Source of the DNA: Marinomonas posidonica IVIA-Po-181
GTDB lineage: Bacteria; Pseudomonadota; Gammaproteobacteria; Pseudomonadales; Marinomonadaceae
DNA: 64,000 nucleotides
Direction of reading: 5' to 3'
Assembly: GCF_000214215.1 (NCBI RefSeq)
Contig: NC_015559.1
Location: 620,001-684,000, forward strand
Positions 34,379 to 43,460 of this stretch are shown here, piece after piece (the stretch's first letter is position 1; every line of letters begins with the position of its first letter). The notes under the pieces are model-generated. The model saw only the letters and a program-made list of their open reading frames with translations. It was not told the origin of the DNA and did no database searches. A program made the translations under genes and the position numbers.

Positions 34379-35095
34379 ATGAAACACATCTTTTCTTTCT
34401 TGGTCCGTACACTTTGTACGTTTGGACTAATGCTTCCTTTTACTTCATCTTTTGCCGACCAAGATCAAGTTCGTCAATCACTACAGACAGCGTTACCTCA
34501 ATATACTATTGGCTCGATAGAGTGGCATGAACAAGCTGGAATGTATAAGGCGGAAGTAAAGGGTGGGCCAACGCTTTATGTCACTAAAAATGCTCAATAT
34601 TTCGTTGTAGGTGATTTATATCGAGTGGCGGCTGATGGTTTAGTGAATGAGACTGAACAGGCCAAACTTGCTAAGTTGGAATCCTTGCCTGAGTCTGACA
34701 TGGTGGTGTTTAAGGCAGATAATGAAAAAACTCATATTACTGTCTTTACGGATGTCGACTGTGGTTATTGCCGGATGCTGCATAACGATGTACCAATTTT
34801 AAATGAGATGGGAATTACGGTGCGTTATTTAGCCTACCCAAGAGCCGGTATTGGTTCTTTAGCTTATCGTAAAATGGTTAGTATCTGGTGTTCTGATGAT
34901 CCTAAAAAGTGGATAACTGAAGCTAAAATGGGGGCAGAGGTGCCAGAGAATAAGTGTGTTAATCCGGTGGCTGAGCAATATCAACTTGGAGTGTCTTTGG
35001 GTGTACGAGGTACGCCGAGCATTATTTCGAAAGAAGGGGTGTTTATGCCAGGCTATCTGCCTCCGCAAGAGTTGGCCAGTAAGCTAGGGTTATAG
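34379..35095 (+). CDS. dsbC: Periplasmic disulfide isomerase DsbC
   Basis: 238 residues with a signal peptide (1-26, ending SFADQ). An N-terminal dimerisation domain (residues 28-85) includes PTLYVTKNAQYFVVGDLYR. The thioredoxin domain has DVDCGYCRMLH near residue 124, the CGYC active site of DsbC, then WCSDD and NKCVNP, which give the second structural disulfide, and RGTPSII with the cis-proline. It corrects wrong disulfides in the periplasm, kept reduced by DsbD (not in the window). Alone on its transcript by context. Confidence 0.94.
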   Translation: MKHIFSFLVRTLCTFGLMLPFTSSFADQDQVRQSLQTALPQYTIGSIEWHEQAGMYKAEVKGGPTLYVTKNAQYFVVGDLYRVAADGLVNETEQAKLAKLESLPESDMVVFKADNEKTHITVFTDVDCGYCRMLHNDVPILNEMGITVRYLAYPRAGIGSLAYRKMVSIWCSDDPKKWITEAKMGAEVPENKCVNPVAEQYQLGVSLGVRGTPSIISKEGVFMPGYLPPQELASKLGL

Positions 35096-35147
35096 GCATA
35101 TTGCAAAATATTCCACTTAACATGAGACTACTTCAGCCTTTTCTTCG

Positions 35148-35176
35148 TTGGGTTTATGTGGTTCAGACGTTATAAT
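35148..35176 (+). promoter_or_regulatory. Sigma-70 promoter for hom-thrC
   Basis: TTGGGT at 35148-35153 and a perfect TATAAT at 35171-35176, with the ideal 17-base spacer, lie about 60 bases before the hom start. I see no Thr-rich leader peptide or attenuator in the short leader. Confidence 0.6.
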
Positions 35177-35234
35177 AAAGCGTTTTTTAGTGACGAAATA
35201 ACAAATAATTAAATCATCTCTGTGGGGTAACGTT

Positions 35235-36536
35235 TTGGAACCGGTAAAAGTCGGAATTTGTGGGCTGGGGACAGTAGGATCCGGTAGTTTTAATATTCTT
35301 CTGAAAAATGCAGAAGAAATCACACGACGCGTTGGACGTAGCATTGTTATTGAGCAAGTGGGTGCTCGTCGTGACAATGATACATGTGATACCGCAGGTA
35401 TTAACGTGACCCGTGATATTTTCGACGTGGTTAACAATCCAGAGATTGATATTGTTCTTGAATTGATTGGTGGCACTGGTGTGGCAAAAGAGTTGGTCAT
35501 GACGGCTCTTGAGAATGGCAAGCATGTGGTAACGGCCAACAAAGCCTTGATTGCAGAACACGGCAATGACATTTTTGCTAAAGCGCAGGAAAAAGGTGTC
35601 ATTGTTGCTTTTGAAGCGGCTGTTGCAGGTGGTATTCCAATCATCAAAGCCGTGCGTGAAGGCCTTTCTGCAAATCGCATTGATTGGTTGGCTGGCATCA
35701 TCAATGGGACTGGTAATTTCATTTTGACTGAAATGAGCGAGAAACAGCGCAACTTTGATGATGTTCTTGCGGAAGCTCAGGCGTTAGGTTACGCCGAAGC
35801 CGATCCTACTTTTGATGTAGAAGGCATCGATGCAGCCCATAAACTGACCATTTTGGCGTCCATTGCCTTTGGTATTCCATTGCAGTTTGAAAAGACTTAT
35901 ACCGAAGGTATTAGCCGAATCACTGCTGAAGATGTCGCTTTTGCGGATGAACTTGGGTATGCGGTTAAACATTTGGGCATTGCTCGCCGTACTAAACAGG
36001 GTATAGAGCTTCGAGTTCACCCAACCTTAATTGCTCATAAACACTTGTTGGCTAATGTGAATGGGGTGATGAATGCGATTATGGTGCAAGGCGATGCTGT
36101 TGGTCCGACATTGACATATGGAGCGGGTGCGGGAGCATTACCAACAGGGTCTTCCGTGGTGGCGGATGTCATTGATGTGGCGCGTACTCTGACGGCAGAT
36201 CCTACCAATCGTGTACCGCATTTGGCGTTTCAGGCAGATGCTTTGTCAGATGTTGAGGTTTTACCTGTGGAAGAAATTGAATGTGGTTTCTTCCTAAATA
36301 TGACGATTCAAGATCGTGCCGGTGTGCTGGCAAACATTACACAAATCTTGTCCAATAATGGCATTAGTATCGAATCCCTCATTCAGCGTGAGCGAGAAGG
36401 AAGCGATCTTGTACCTTTGGTCGTCATGACCCATGACGTTAAAGAACGCAATATGAATGCGGCCATTGCAGCCATTGAAGCCTTGCCGGATGTTGCTGGT
36501 GTTGTTCAGCGTATTCGTGTCGAAAACTTGGCGTAA
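35235..36536 (+). CDS. hom: Homoserine dehydrogenase
   Basis: 433 residues, monofunctional; reduces aspartate semialdehyde to homoserine on the way to threonine and methionine. The NAD-binding VKVGICGLGTVGSGSFNIL opens the protein, NGTGNFILTEMSE near 158 and YAEADPTFDVEGIDAAHKLTILASIAFG near 180-210 are family motifs, and a C-terminal ACT domain (NMTIQDRAGVLANITQILSNNGISIESLIQRE) from about residue 355 is the threonine-sensing part. The start is TTG at 35235, matching the family start. thrC follows after 11 bp. Confidence 0.96.
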   Translation: MEPVKVGICGLGTVGSGSFNILLKNAEEITRRVGRSIVIEQVGARRDNDTCDTAGINVTRDIFDVVNNPEIDIVLELIGGTGVAKELVMTALENGKHVVTANKALIAEHGNDIFAKAQEKGVIVAFEAAVAGGIPIIKAVREGLSANRIDWLAGIINGTGNFILTEMSEKQRNFDDVLAEAQALGYAEADPTFDVEGIDAAHKLTILASIAFGIPLQFEKTYTEGISRITAEDVAFADELGYAVKHLGIARRTKQGIELRVHPTLIAHKHLLANVNGVMNAIMVQGDAVGPTLTYGAGAGALPTGSSVVADVIDVARTLTADPTNRVPHLAFQADALSDVEVLPVEEIECGFFLNMTIQDRAGVLANITQILSNNGISIESLIQREREGSDLVPLVVMTHDVKERNMNAAIAAIEALPDVAGVVQRIRVENLA

Positions 36537-36547
36537 GAGAGAATTTT

Positions 36548-37933
36548 ATGAAATACATTTCAACTCGTGGAAAAGCACCAGCCCTTTCATTTGGTGATGT
36601 GCTATTAGCTGGTCTAGCAAATGATGGCGGTTTATATGTGCCAGAGACTTTGCCTCATTACAGTAAAGATGAAATTGCCTCTTGGGCTAGCCTCAGCTAT
36701 CAGGAATTGGCTTTTAAAGTAATGTGGCCTTTTGTTGAGGGAGACATTCCTGCCGAGGAATTTAAGTCGATGATTGAAGAGGCTTACGCTGGTTTTAATC
36801 ATGAATCCATTGCGCCTATGGTGCAGGTGGGGAATAACGAATGGGTGTTGGAGCTATTCCGTGGTCCAACCTTAGCCTTTAAAGACTTTGCATTACAGTT
36901 GCTAGGCCGCTTGATGGATTATGTATTGGCAAAGCGCAACGAAAAGCTGGTCATTATGGGTGCAACCTCTGGTGATACAGGTTCGGCAGCCATTGAAGGT
37001 TGTCGCCATTCAGAGCACTTAAGCATCTTTATCTTGCACCCATATCAGCGAGTATCAGAAGTTCAGCGTCGTCAAATGACGACCGTGATTGATGACAATG
37101 TTTTCAATGTGGCGGTTAAAGGGAATTTTGATGATTGTCAGGGGATGGTGAAATCCAGTTTTGCAGATCAATCCTTCTTGAAAGGCGCTAAACTCGGTGC
37201 TGTGAACTCCATCAACTGGGCGCGTATTATGGCTCAGATCGTTTACTACTTCTCTTCTGCTTTAGCGGTTGGTGGGCCTCATCGTAATGTCTCGTTTTCG
37301 GTCCCAACAGGTAACTTTGGGGACATTTTTGCCGGTTATCTGGCGAAGAAAATGGGCCTGCCAGTAGATCAACTAGTGGTCGCCACTAACCAAAATGATA
37401 TTTTGCACCGTGTGATTGCCGAAAACGACATGAGTCGCCAAGCCTTGAATGTAACCTTGTCCCCTAGTATGGATATCATGGTTTCTAGTAATTTCGAGCG
37501 TTTGTTGTTTGATGCTCATGGACGTAATGGGGCTGAAATTGATGATCTAATGGCGCGTTTTAACAAAGGTGATGTGTCATTGAATGATCAAGCATGGTCT
37601 TTCGTGAAAGAGAATTTTGACAGTTATAAAGTGGACGATAAGCGAACTTGTGAGGTGATTACTGAGGTGCATGATAGTGCGCAATACTTGCTTGATCCTC
37701 ATACAGCAATCGGACTTGAAGCGGCGCGTCAATGTTGGAAAGACAAGTCTGTTCCTATGATCACCTTGGCAACAGCGCATCCGGTGAAATTCCCAGAAGC
37801 CGTGGAAAAAGCAGGTTGTGACCTACCAAACTTGCCTGAGCACATGAAAGATTTGTTTGAACGTGAAGAGTCTTATTCGGTGTTAGACAATGAACTGACA
37901 CAAGTGCAGTCTTTTGTTGCTGAGCGTATTTAA
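36548..37933 (+). CDS. thrC: Threonine synthase
   Basis: 461 residues, PLP enzyme converting O-phosphohomoserine to threonine. MKYISTRGKAPALSFGDVLLAGLANDGGLYVPE is the family beginning; PTLAFKDFALQLLGRL near 115 holds the PLP lysine, and IMGATSGDTGSAAIEG and SVPTGNFGDIFAGYLAK bind the phosphate. It lies with hom, but thrB is not present nearby; homoserine kinase must be elsewhere, as in pseudomonads. A terminator follows. Confidence 0.97.
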   Translation: MKYISTRGKAPALSFGDVLLAGLANDGGLYVPETLPHYSKDEIASWASLSYQELAFKVMWPFVEGDIPAEEFKSMIEEAYAGFNHESIAPMVQVGNNEWVLELFRGPTLAFKDFALQLLGRLMDYVLAKRNEKLVIMGATSGDTGSAAIEGCRHSEHLSIFILHPYQRVSEVQRRQMTTVIDDNVFNVAVKGNFDDCQGMVKSSFADQSFLKGAKLGAVNSINWARIMAQIVYYFSSALAVGGPHRNVSFSVPTGNFGDIFAGYLAKKMGLPVDQLVVATNQNDILHRVIAENDMSRQALNVTLSPSMDIMVSSNFERLLFDAHGRNGAEIDDLMARFNKGDVSLNDQAWSFVKENFDSYKVDDKRTCEVITEVHDSAQYLLDPHTAIGLEAARQCWKDKSVPMITLATAHPVKFPEAVEKAGCDLPNLPEHMKDLFEREESYSVLDNELTQVQSFVAERI

Positions 37934-37961
37934 TACGGGTCGTCTCATTTATGACATTGTC

Positions 37962-37990
37962 ATCGCGGCCAAGTTTTGGCCGCGATCTTT
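37962..37990 (+). terminator. Terminator-like hairpin after thrC
   Basis: A perfect 11-bp GC-rich stem (ATCGCGGCCAA with TTGGCCGCGAT), a 3-base loop and a short T run (CTTT). Confidence 0.75.
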
Positions 37991-38021
37991 CATCCTATCT
38001 CTTAGCCTTAACTTTTAGTAT

Positions 38022-38741
38022 ATGAATCTGATTTTAATAGAGCCTTCCTTAAGCTTGTCTGAAGGGCGTTATGCATTGACGGAACGTCAGCAATCACATA
38101 TTAATCATGTGATTAAAGCAACATCGGGCGATATATTGCGAGTGGGTCTATTGGGCGGAAATTTGGGTGAAGGTGTGTTTCAAACCGCAAGTGCGGATCT
38201 CCCTGCCCATATTCATTCCTTGCAACTAACCCAAACGCCCCCTAAAGCGTTACCTATAGTATTGGTGATGGCGCTGCCTCGACCTAATATGCTGAAGCGT
38301 ACTTTGCACAATATTACAGCCATGGGGGTTAAAGAACTGTATTTGATTCACTCTGCTAAAGTGGAAAAAAGTTATTGGCAAAGTCCTGTATTACAGCCAG
38401 AGTCGATTCATCAGACGTTACTAGAAGGGTTAGAGCAGGCGAAAGATACTATTATACCAAATTACACTATGGTGCCAAGATTTCGACCTTTTGTAGAAGA
38501 TCAATTACCGGATATTTTGCGAGGAAAATTGGGCTTGTTGGCTCATCCTTATCAAGCCAAAGCATGCCCAATTGATTTGCAGGAGCCCTGTGTATTGGCT
38601 TTGGGGCCAGAAGGGGGGTGGAATGAATTTGAAGTCACCAAGTGGTTAGAAGCGGGGATGTCGAGTGTGCATTTGGGAGACCGAATTTTGAAAGTAGAAA
38701 CCGTCGTGCCCGTTCTCTTGTCTCGCTTATATCCTGCTTAA
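38022..38741 (+). CDS. rsmE: 16S rRNA (uracil1498-N3)-methyltransferase RsmE
   Basis: 239 residues, SPOUT-fold enzyme. An N-terminal PUA-like region (RQQSHINHVIKATSGDILRVGL) is followed by the knot: VLVMALPRPNMLKRTLHNITAMGVKELYLIHSAKVEKSYW near 85-125, LEGLEQAKDTIIPN and the SAM loop LALGPEGGWNEFEVTKWLEAGMSSVHLGDRILKVET near 190-225. There is a sizeable AT-rich gap after it before the next gene. Confidence 0.93.
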   Translation: MNLILIEPSLSLSEGRYALTERQQSHINHVIKATSGDILRVGLLGGNLGEGVFQTASADLPAHIHSLQLTQTPPKALPIVLVMALPRPNMLKRTLHNITAMGVKELYLIHSAKVEKSYWQSPVLQPESIHQTLLEGLEQAKDTIIPNYTMVPRFRPFVEDQLPDILRGKLGLLAHPYQAKACPIDLQEPCVLALGPEGGWNEFEVTKWLEAGMSSVHLGDRILKVETVVPVLLSRLYPA

Positions 38742-38833
38742 TCTCATAACTTCCATCAACATTCTACTTAACCCCGTTCAATTGTTGTTATTTGTAACTA
38801 AAGTGCTTTTTAAGAAGAGGTGTTTGTGCCTTT

Positions 38834-38890
38834 AGGGTAATATCTTTCTTAAATAACCTTAACAGGGTTAAGGGTAATAAGTCAGGGTTA
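38834..38890 (+). promoter_or_regulatory. Cluster of short repeats before the diguanylate cyclase gene
   Basis: The perfect inverted repeat CCTTAAC-AGG-GTTAAGG (38857-38873) lies 21 bases before the ATG. AGGGTAAT occurs twice (38834 and 38871) and CAGGGTTA occurs twice (38863 and 38883). This arrangement looks like an operator for an unknown regulator, or a stem in the mRNA near the ribosome site. Confidence 0.4.
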
Positions 38891-38894
38891 CGAC

Positions 38895-39992
38895 ATGCCA
38901 GAGAAAGATCCAACCGTTTTAGAGCGACCAACAGGTTTAAAGGCAAAACTTAATAGTATTACTCGCTTTTATGTAGGCGATGTGTCGGTGTTGTCATCGG
39001 ATGATGTTCGTCGGGTGTTGATCATTAATCTGTTTGCTAGTGTTGGCATACTCTTTACTTGTCCCTTGGGCATCGCTTCGTTTTTTCAAGGTAAGTTACT
39101 GTTAGGTTCAGTATTGATAGGTGTTACCTTTTTGTATTCTGCGAACCATATTTATCTTAGGCGTACCCACCGTCACGTTGTGTCTGGTAACTTTGTTATT
39201 TATCCCCTATACGCCCTAATGCTCTACCTGATTTACACCGGAGGCGTGAATGGCACTGGGCATGTGTGGCTATATTGTGTACCGGCCGTTGCGTTGTTTT
39301 TGCATGGCTTAAAGAAGGGACTGATTGAACTGGCAATCTTTACCTTGCTGTTAAGTATTCTGATGTTTTATACCGATAATCACTTTTCCGAGTTTGGTTA
39401 TCACCCCTCATTAAAATCACGAATCCTATTTTCCTTTGCTGTTGTGGTGTTTTTATCTGGTATTTATGAATTCTCTATGTCTCGCTTTAATGATGAATTA
39501 AAGACCACTTCGGCGAAGTTAAAGTTGGTTGCCTATACTGACATGTTGACGAATTTATTGAACCGTCGTGGTATTTATCAAAAGTTAGAGCAGCGGCAGC
39601 AGGCGCATTTATTGTTGGCGGATGTGGACTTTTTTAAGCGTGTGAACGATGAGTATGGTCATGATGCAGGGGATTATGCGCTGGAAAAAATTGCCCAAAT
39701 AATGCGGGCTGGATTGCCTAAAGGCGCTTTATCGTCACGTTGGGGTGGTGAGGAGTTCCTTCTTGCCGTATTTGATTGCTCTCATCATGAAGCGTATGAA
39801 ATCGCTGAGTCCGTCCGTAATCTAGTGGCAGACTATGAATTCAATTATCTAGATCAAAGTTTCCACGTTACTTTGAGCTTTGGTATCGCGAGCATGAATG
39901 ATACGGTATCTTTGCGTGAAGCGATCACCTTAGCCGACAGTCATTTATACAATGCCAAGCGTGCTGGTCGAAACCAAACTCGTAGAGACTAA
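38895..39992 (+). CDS. Membrane-bound diguanylate cyclase (GGDEF)
   Basis: 365 residues. Six hydrophobic helices fill residues 45-195 and may form a sensor; a GGDEF domain follows: YTDMLTNLLNRRGIYQKLEQ near 215, LLADVDFFKRVNDEYGHDAGDYALEKIAQ near 240 and SRWGGEEFLLAV near 279, whose GGEEF is an active-site form. The RxxD inhibitory site five residues before GGEEF is absent (ALSSRW region), so product inhibition through it is not expected. It should make cyclic di-GMP. The signal is unknown. Confidence 0.92.
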   Translation: MPEKDPTVLERPTGLKAKLNSITRFYVGDVSVLSSDDVRRVLIINLFASVGILFTCPLGIASFFQGKLLLGSVLIGVTFLYSANHIYLRRTHRHVVSGNFVIYPLYALMLYLIYTGGVNGTGHVWLYCVPAVALFLHGLKKGLIELAIFTLLLSILMFYTDNHFSEFGYHPSLKSRILFSFAVVVFLSGIYEFSMSRFNDELKTTSAKLKLVAYTDMLTNLLNRRGIYQKLEQRQQAHLLLADVDFFKRVNDEYGHDAGDYALEKIAQIMRAGLPKGALSSRWGGEEFLLAVFDCSHHEAYEIAESVRNLVADYEFNYLDQSFHVTLSFGIASMNDTVSLREAITLADSHLYNAKRAGRNQTRRD

Positions 39993-40064
39993 TTGGACGG
40001 TCTTTGCCTGCCTTAAATTAATTCGTGTTATTCTTGCGCCTCTGTGATTTTCTTTGAGTGACTT

Positions 40065-41789
40065 ATGCGTATCGAGCGTCGTCTAGTGCCGTCGGCACCT
40101 TGCCAATTTCCTACCAGTATGCCAGCCAGTTTACAGCGTATTTTTATGGCGAGAGAGGTCTTTAGTTCGGAGCAAATTGACTATCGCTTGCCTCATTTAT
40201 TAAGACCAAATGCCTTGTTTGATTTGCCCAAAGCCGCCTCTATTTTAGCCGATGCTATTGTGGCAGGTGACAAAATTCTGATTGTCGGTGACTTTGATGC
40301 CGACGGTGCCACCAGTACCAGTTTGGGTATTTTGGCGTTGGAAGCCATGGGCGCGATTTCACCAACTTATTTGGTTCCAAATCGGTTTGAGTTTGGTTAT
40401 GGACTAACGCCAGAAATTGTTGCTGTTGCGCAGCAACATTCTCCTGATGTACTGGTTACGGTTGATAATGGCATAGCCAGTATCGACGGTGTTTTAACGG
40501 CAAAATCTCATGGCATGAAAGTGGTGGTAACCGATCACCATTTGCCAGGTGATCAACTGCCAAACGCTGATGCAATCGTGAACCCGAATCACCCTAGTTG
40601 TCAGTTTTTAAGTAAAAATCTAGCTGGGGTCGGGGTGATTTTTTATGTTATGTCGGCATTGCGAGCAGAATTGAATCAACGAAATTGGTTTGTTGAGCAA
40701 CATATTCCAGAACCTAAAATGGCCGATTTTTTAGATTTGGTGGCACTTGGCACGGTGGCGGATGTGGTGCCGTTGGATAACAATAATCGCATCTTAGTTC
40801 AGCAAGGCATTAAGCGAATTCAAGCCGGTTTAGCCCGTCCTGGTATTTTGGCTTTGTTGGAAGTTGGCCGTCGTGACTACCGCCAGCTAAAAGCATCTGA
40901 TCTTGGTTTTGTGGTTGGGCCAAGGTTGAATGCGGCTGGTCGATTGGATGATATGTCGGTGGGCATTGAGTGCTTGTTGGCTACTCAATCTCATCAAGCA
41001 CAACAGTATGCTCAGCAATTAGATCAATTTAATCGTGAGCGAAAAGCCATTGAGTCTGATATGAAAGAGCAGGCCGAGCTGTTGCTTGAATCATTATTAG
41101 ACGACGAACAAAGCATGCCCCATGGCATGTGTTTCTACGATGCGGATTGGCATCAAGGCGTGATTGGTATTTTGGCGTCGCGCATGAAAGAGAAGTGTCA
41201 CCGTCCCGTAATTGCTTTTGCCCGTGTCGGTGAGGATGAATTAAAGGGCTCGGCTCGTTCGATTCCAGGCGTCCATATCCGAGATGCCCTTGATCTTTTG
41301 GCGAAGCGTTATCCTCAGTTATTGAGCAAATTTGGTGGCCATGCGATGGCAGCAGGCATGTCTATTAAAGAGTCTCACTATGATGCTTTTCGACTGGCAT
41401 TTGATGCCATCATTGCAGAATGGGTTACGGCTGATCAATTAGAGGCGCGGGTCATGACAGATGGTGAATTGGCCGCTGAGGATTTTAGTCTAAGTTTTGC
41501 TGAGTTAGTGAGACAGTCTGGTCCTTGGGGGCAAGCGTTTCCTGAGCCTTGTTTTGATGGGGTGTTTGATGTTTTACAACAGCGTATTGTCGGTGAAAAA
41601 CATTTAAAACTCATGGTGCGAGAGCCAAACAGTGGCTTGCTTTTGGATGCGATTAGCTTCTTTGTCGATCTGGATAAATGGCCGAATGAAAAAGCCACTC
41701 AAGTGCGATTGGTATACAAGCTGGATATCAATGAGTTCCGTGGTCAGCGTAACTTGCAATTGCTAGTAGATTATCTTGAAGCGCTTTAG
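40065..41789 (+). CDS. recJ: Single-stranded-DNA exonuclease RecJ
   Basis: 574 residues (E. coli 577); 5'-3' exonuclease in recombination and mismatch repair. DHH phosphoesterase motifs: ILIVGDFDADGATSTSLGILAL near 70-90, LVTVDNGIASIDG near 127, VVTDHHLPGDQLPNADAIVNPN near 150 with DHH, and VALGTVADVVPL near 224. The DHHA1 domain has FGGHAMAAGMSI near 425. The C-terminal OB region follows. Likely read alone or with folD. Confidence 0.96.
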   Translation: MRIERRLVPSAPCQFPTSMPASLQRIFMAREVFSSEQIDYRLPHLLRPNALFDLPKAASILADAIVAGDKILIVGDFDADGATSTSLGILALEAMGAISPTYLVPNRFEFGYGLTPEIVAVAQQHSPDVLVTVDNGIASIDGVLTAKSHGMKVVVTDHHLPGDQLPNADAIVNPNHPSCQFLSKNLAGVGVIFYVMSALRAELNQRNWFVEQHIPEPKMADFLDLVALGTVADVVPLDNNNRILVQQGIKRIQAGLARPGILALLEVGRRDYRQLKASDLGFVVGPRLNAAGRLDDMSVGIECLLATQSHQAQQYAQQLDQFNRERKAIESDMKEQAELLLESLLDDEQSMPHGMCFYDADWHQGVIGILASRMKEKCHRPVIAFARVGEDELKGSARSIPGVHIRDALDLLAKRYPQLLSKFGGHAMAAGMSIKESHYDAFRLAFDAIIAEWVTADQLEARVMTDGELAAEDFSLSFAELVRQSGPWGQAFPEPCFDGVFDVLQQRIVGEKHLKLMVREPNSGLLLDAISFFVDLDKWPNEKATQVRLVYKLDINEFRGQRNLQLLVDYLEAL

Positions 41790-41898
41790 CGACACATAAA
41801 TTTGCTCAACAAATCCAGCCATTGATTGCCCATCGAAAGCAAACTTGAGGTACAATGTGCCTCCCTCAAACATCACCTTATTAAACTGGAGTTCATTC

Positions 41899-42741
41899 AT
41901 GACATCATTGGTTCTTGATGGCAAATTATGCGCCAAAGAAACCGAAACTCGCTTACAAGCTCAAGTGGCGGAGCTTAAAGAGCGTACTGGCGGCACCCCG
42001 ATTTTGGCAACTATTCTTGTCGGTGCCGATCCTGCGTCAGCGACGTATGTAAAAATGAAAGGCAACGCTTGTCGTCGTGTTGGTATGGACTCAATGGCCA
42101 TTGAACTTACTGAAACCACAACCACTGAGCAGCTGCTAAGCAAGATTAATGAATTGAATGATAATCCTGATGTGCACGGTATTTTGTTGCAACATCCGGT
42201 ACCAGAACAAATTGATGAGCGTCTGTGTTTTGATGCGATTGCGGCACACAAAGACGTTGATGGTGTGACTTGTCTTGGTTTTGGTCGTATGGCGATGCAA
42301 GAGCCTGCTTATGGGGCTGCCACGCCAGCTGGCATTATGCGTCTTTTGGCTGAATACGATGTGAACTTAGAAGGTAAACATGTGGTCGTGGTTGGTCGCA
42401 GTCCCATTTTAGGTAAGCCTATGGCCATGATGATGTTGAATGCCAATGCAACGGTGACCATTTGTCACTCACGCACACAGAACCTTGCTGATTTCGTGAA
42501 GCAAGCAGACGTGATTGTAGGCGCGGTTGGTAAGCCAGAATTCATTAAAGCAGAATGGATTAAAGACGGTGCCGTTGTTGTTGATGCGGGTTATCACCCT
42601 GGCGGAGTCGGTGATATTGAGCTTGGCCCTCTTACGGACCGAGTATCTGCCTATACGCCTGTACCTGGTGGTGTGGGCCCAATGACAATTAACACGCTTA
42701 TTTTACAAACGTTAGAGTCTGGTTTGAAACAACTGGCCTAA
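41899..42741 (+). CDS. folD: Methylenetetrahydrofolate dehydrogenase/cyclohydrolase FolD
   Basis: 280 residues; interconverts methylene-, methenyl- and formyl-tetrahydrofolate with [29 protein letters not shown] holds the catalytic Lys near 55, [16 protein letters not shown] and [14 protein letters not shown] the substrate site, and [19 protein letters not shown] plus [14 protein letters not shown] the cofactor site. The start at 41899 has GGAG in front and gives the normal family length; a start 54 bases earlier does not. A terminator follows. Confidence 0.97.
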   Translation: MTSLVLDGKLCAKETETRLQAQVAELKERTGGTPILATILVGADPASATYVKMKGNACRRVGMDSMAIELTETTTTEQLLSKINELNDNPDVHGILLQHPVPEQIDERLCFDAIAAHKDVDGVTCLGFGRMAMQEPAYGAATPAGIMRLLAEYDVNLEGKHVVVVGRSPILGKPMAMMMLNANATVTICHSRTQNLADFVKQADVIVGAVGKPEFIKAEWIKDGAVVVDAGYHPGGVGDIELGPLTDRVSAYTPVPGGVGPMTINTLILQTLESGLKQLA

Positions 42742-42761
42742 ATACGGTAGATTGAATGACC

Positions 42762-42796
42762 AAGCCGCACTGTCATAGGTGCGGCTTCTTTTTTTA
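42762..42796 (+). terminator. Rho-independent terminator after folD
   Basis: A perfect 9-bp stem (AAGCCGCAC with GTGCGGCTT), an 8-base loop and eight T. Confidence 0.9.
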
Positions 42797-42825
42797 AACA
42801 AAGCAAAGACTATACGAGGCAGGCT

Positions 42826-43416
42826 ATGTCTACAGAAATGTTAAAAGACGCATTGGACTTTGATCTGATTGCGGATGTGTTTGTGTCGGAGTCCATTACA
42901 GCGTCACCAGCGGAGTTGCATGGTCAACTATGCGGTTATTTAGCCTCTGGGGTGACCTTGCCATTAGAAGATTGGCTCACCATGGTGGTAGAGTTTTGTG
43001 ATATTGATAGCTGGAAAGAAGAAGCCAGTCGAGTGGCCATTGTTGATTTGTACAATGCGACTTTAACCTTATTTCAAAACGGTGAGTATGCTCTTGTTCC
43101 TAGCATTGCCGATGATGATGCCGAGTTATGTGAGCGTGGTGTGACCTTATCCCAATGGGCTCATGGTTTCTTGGCAGGTTATGGTTTATCAGGTCAGAAA
43201 AAAGACTTGTCAGAGGAAACCAAACAGATATTACGAGACTTCGCTAACATCTCGGGAATGCAGTCTGAAATGCGCAGCCTTGAAGATGACAATGATAATG
43301 AAGCGGATTTGACCGAACTGGTTGAGTATGTTCGTTTGTCGGCCATGATGATGTACTCTGAACATCATGATATTAATCCGGATGCAGATCATTCGAAGCA
43401 AAACGCACTTCACTAA
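42826..43416 (+). CDS. YgfB/YecA-family (UPF0149) protein
   Basis: 196 residues, all-helical, with HGQLCGYLASG near residue 28 and LSQWAHGFLAGYGLSGQ near 110, which are the YgfB signature. Function is not settled, though in Pseudomonas YgfB affects a stress regulator. It is directly before pepP and a Ubi hydroxylase, the same neighbours as in E. coli, suggesting one operon. Confidence 0.9.
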   Translation: MSTEMLKDALDFDLIADVFVSESITASPAELHGQLCGYLASGVTLPLEDWLTMVVEFCDIDSWKEEASRVAIVDLYNATLTLFQNGEYALVPSIADDDAELCERGVTLSQWAHGFLAGYGLSGQKKDLSEETKQILRDFANISGMQSEMRSLEDDNDNEADLTELVEYVRLSAMMMYSEHHDINPDADHSKQNALH

Positions 43417-43460
43417 TACCTAGTTAATGGACAACTTGATTTAAACGAAATGAGGTCACT

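Noticed and set aside
35177-35234. Threonine attenuator or riboswitch before hom
   Set aside because: The leader is short, without a Thr/Ile-rich leader peptide or paired terminator.
35117-35752. 211-residue ORF opposite hom
   Set aside because: It lies wholly against the well-supported hom gene and its leader; Ser/Pro/Arg-rich shadow translation.
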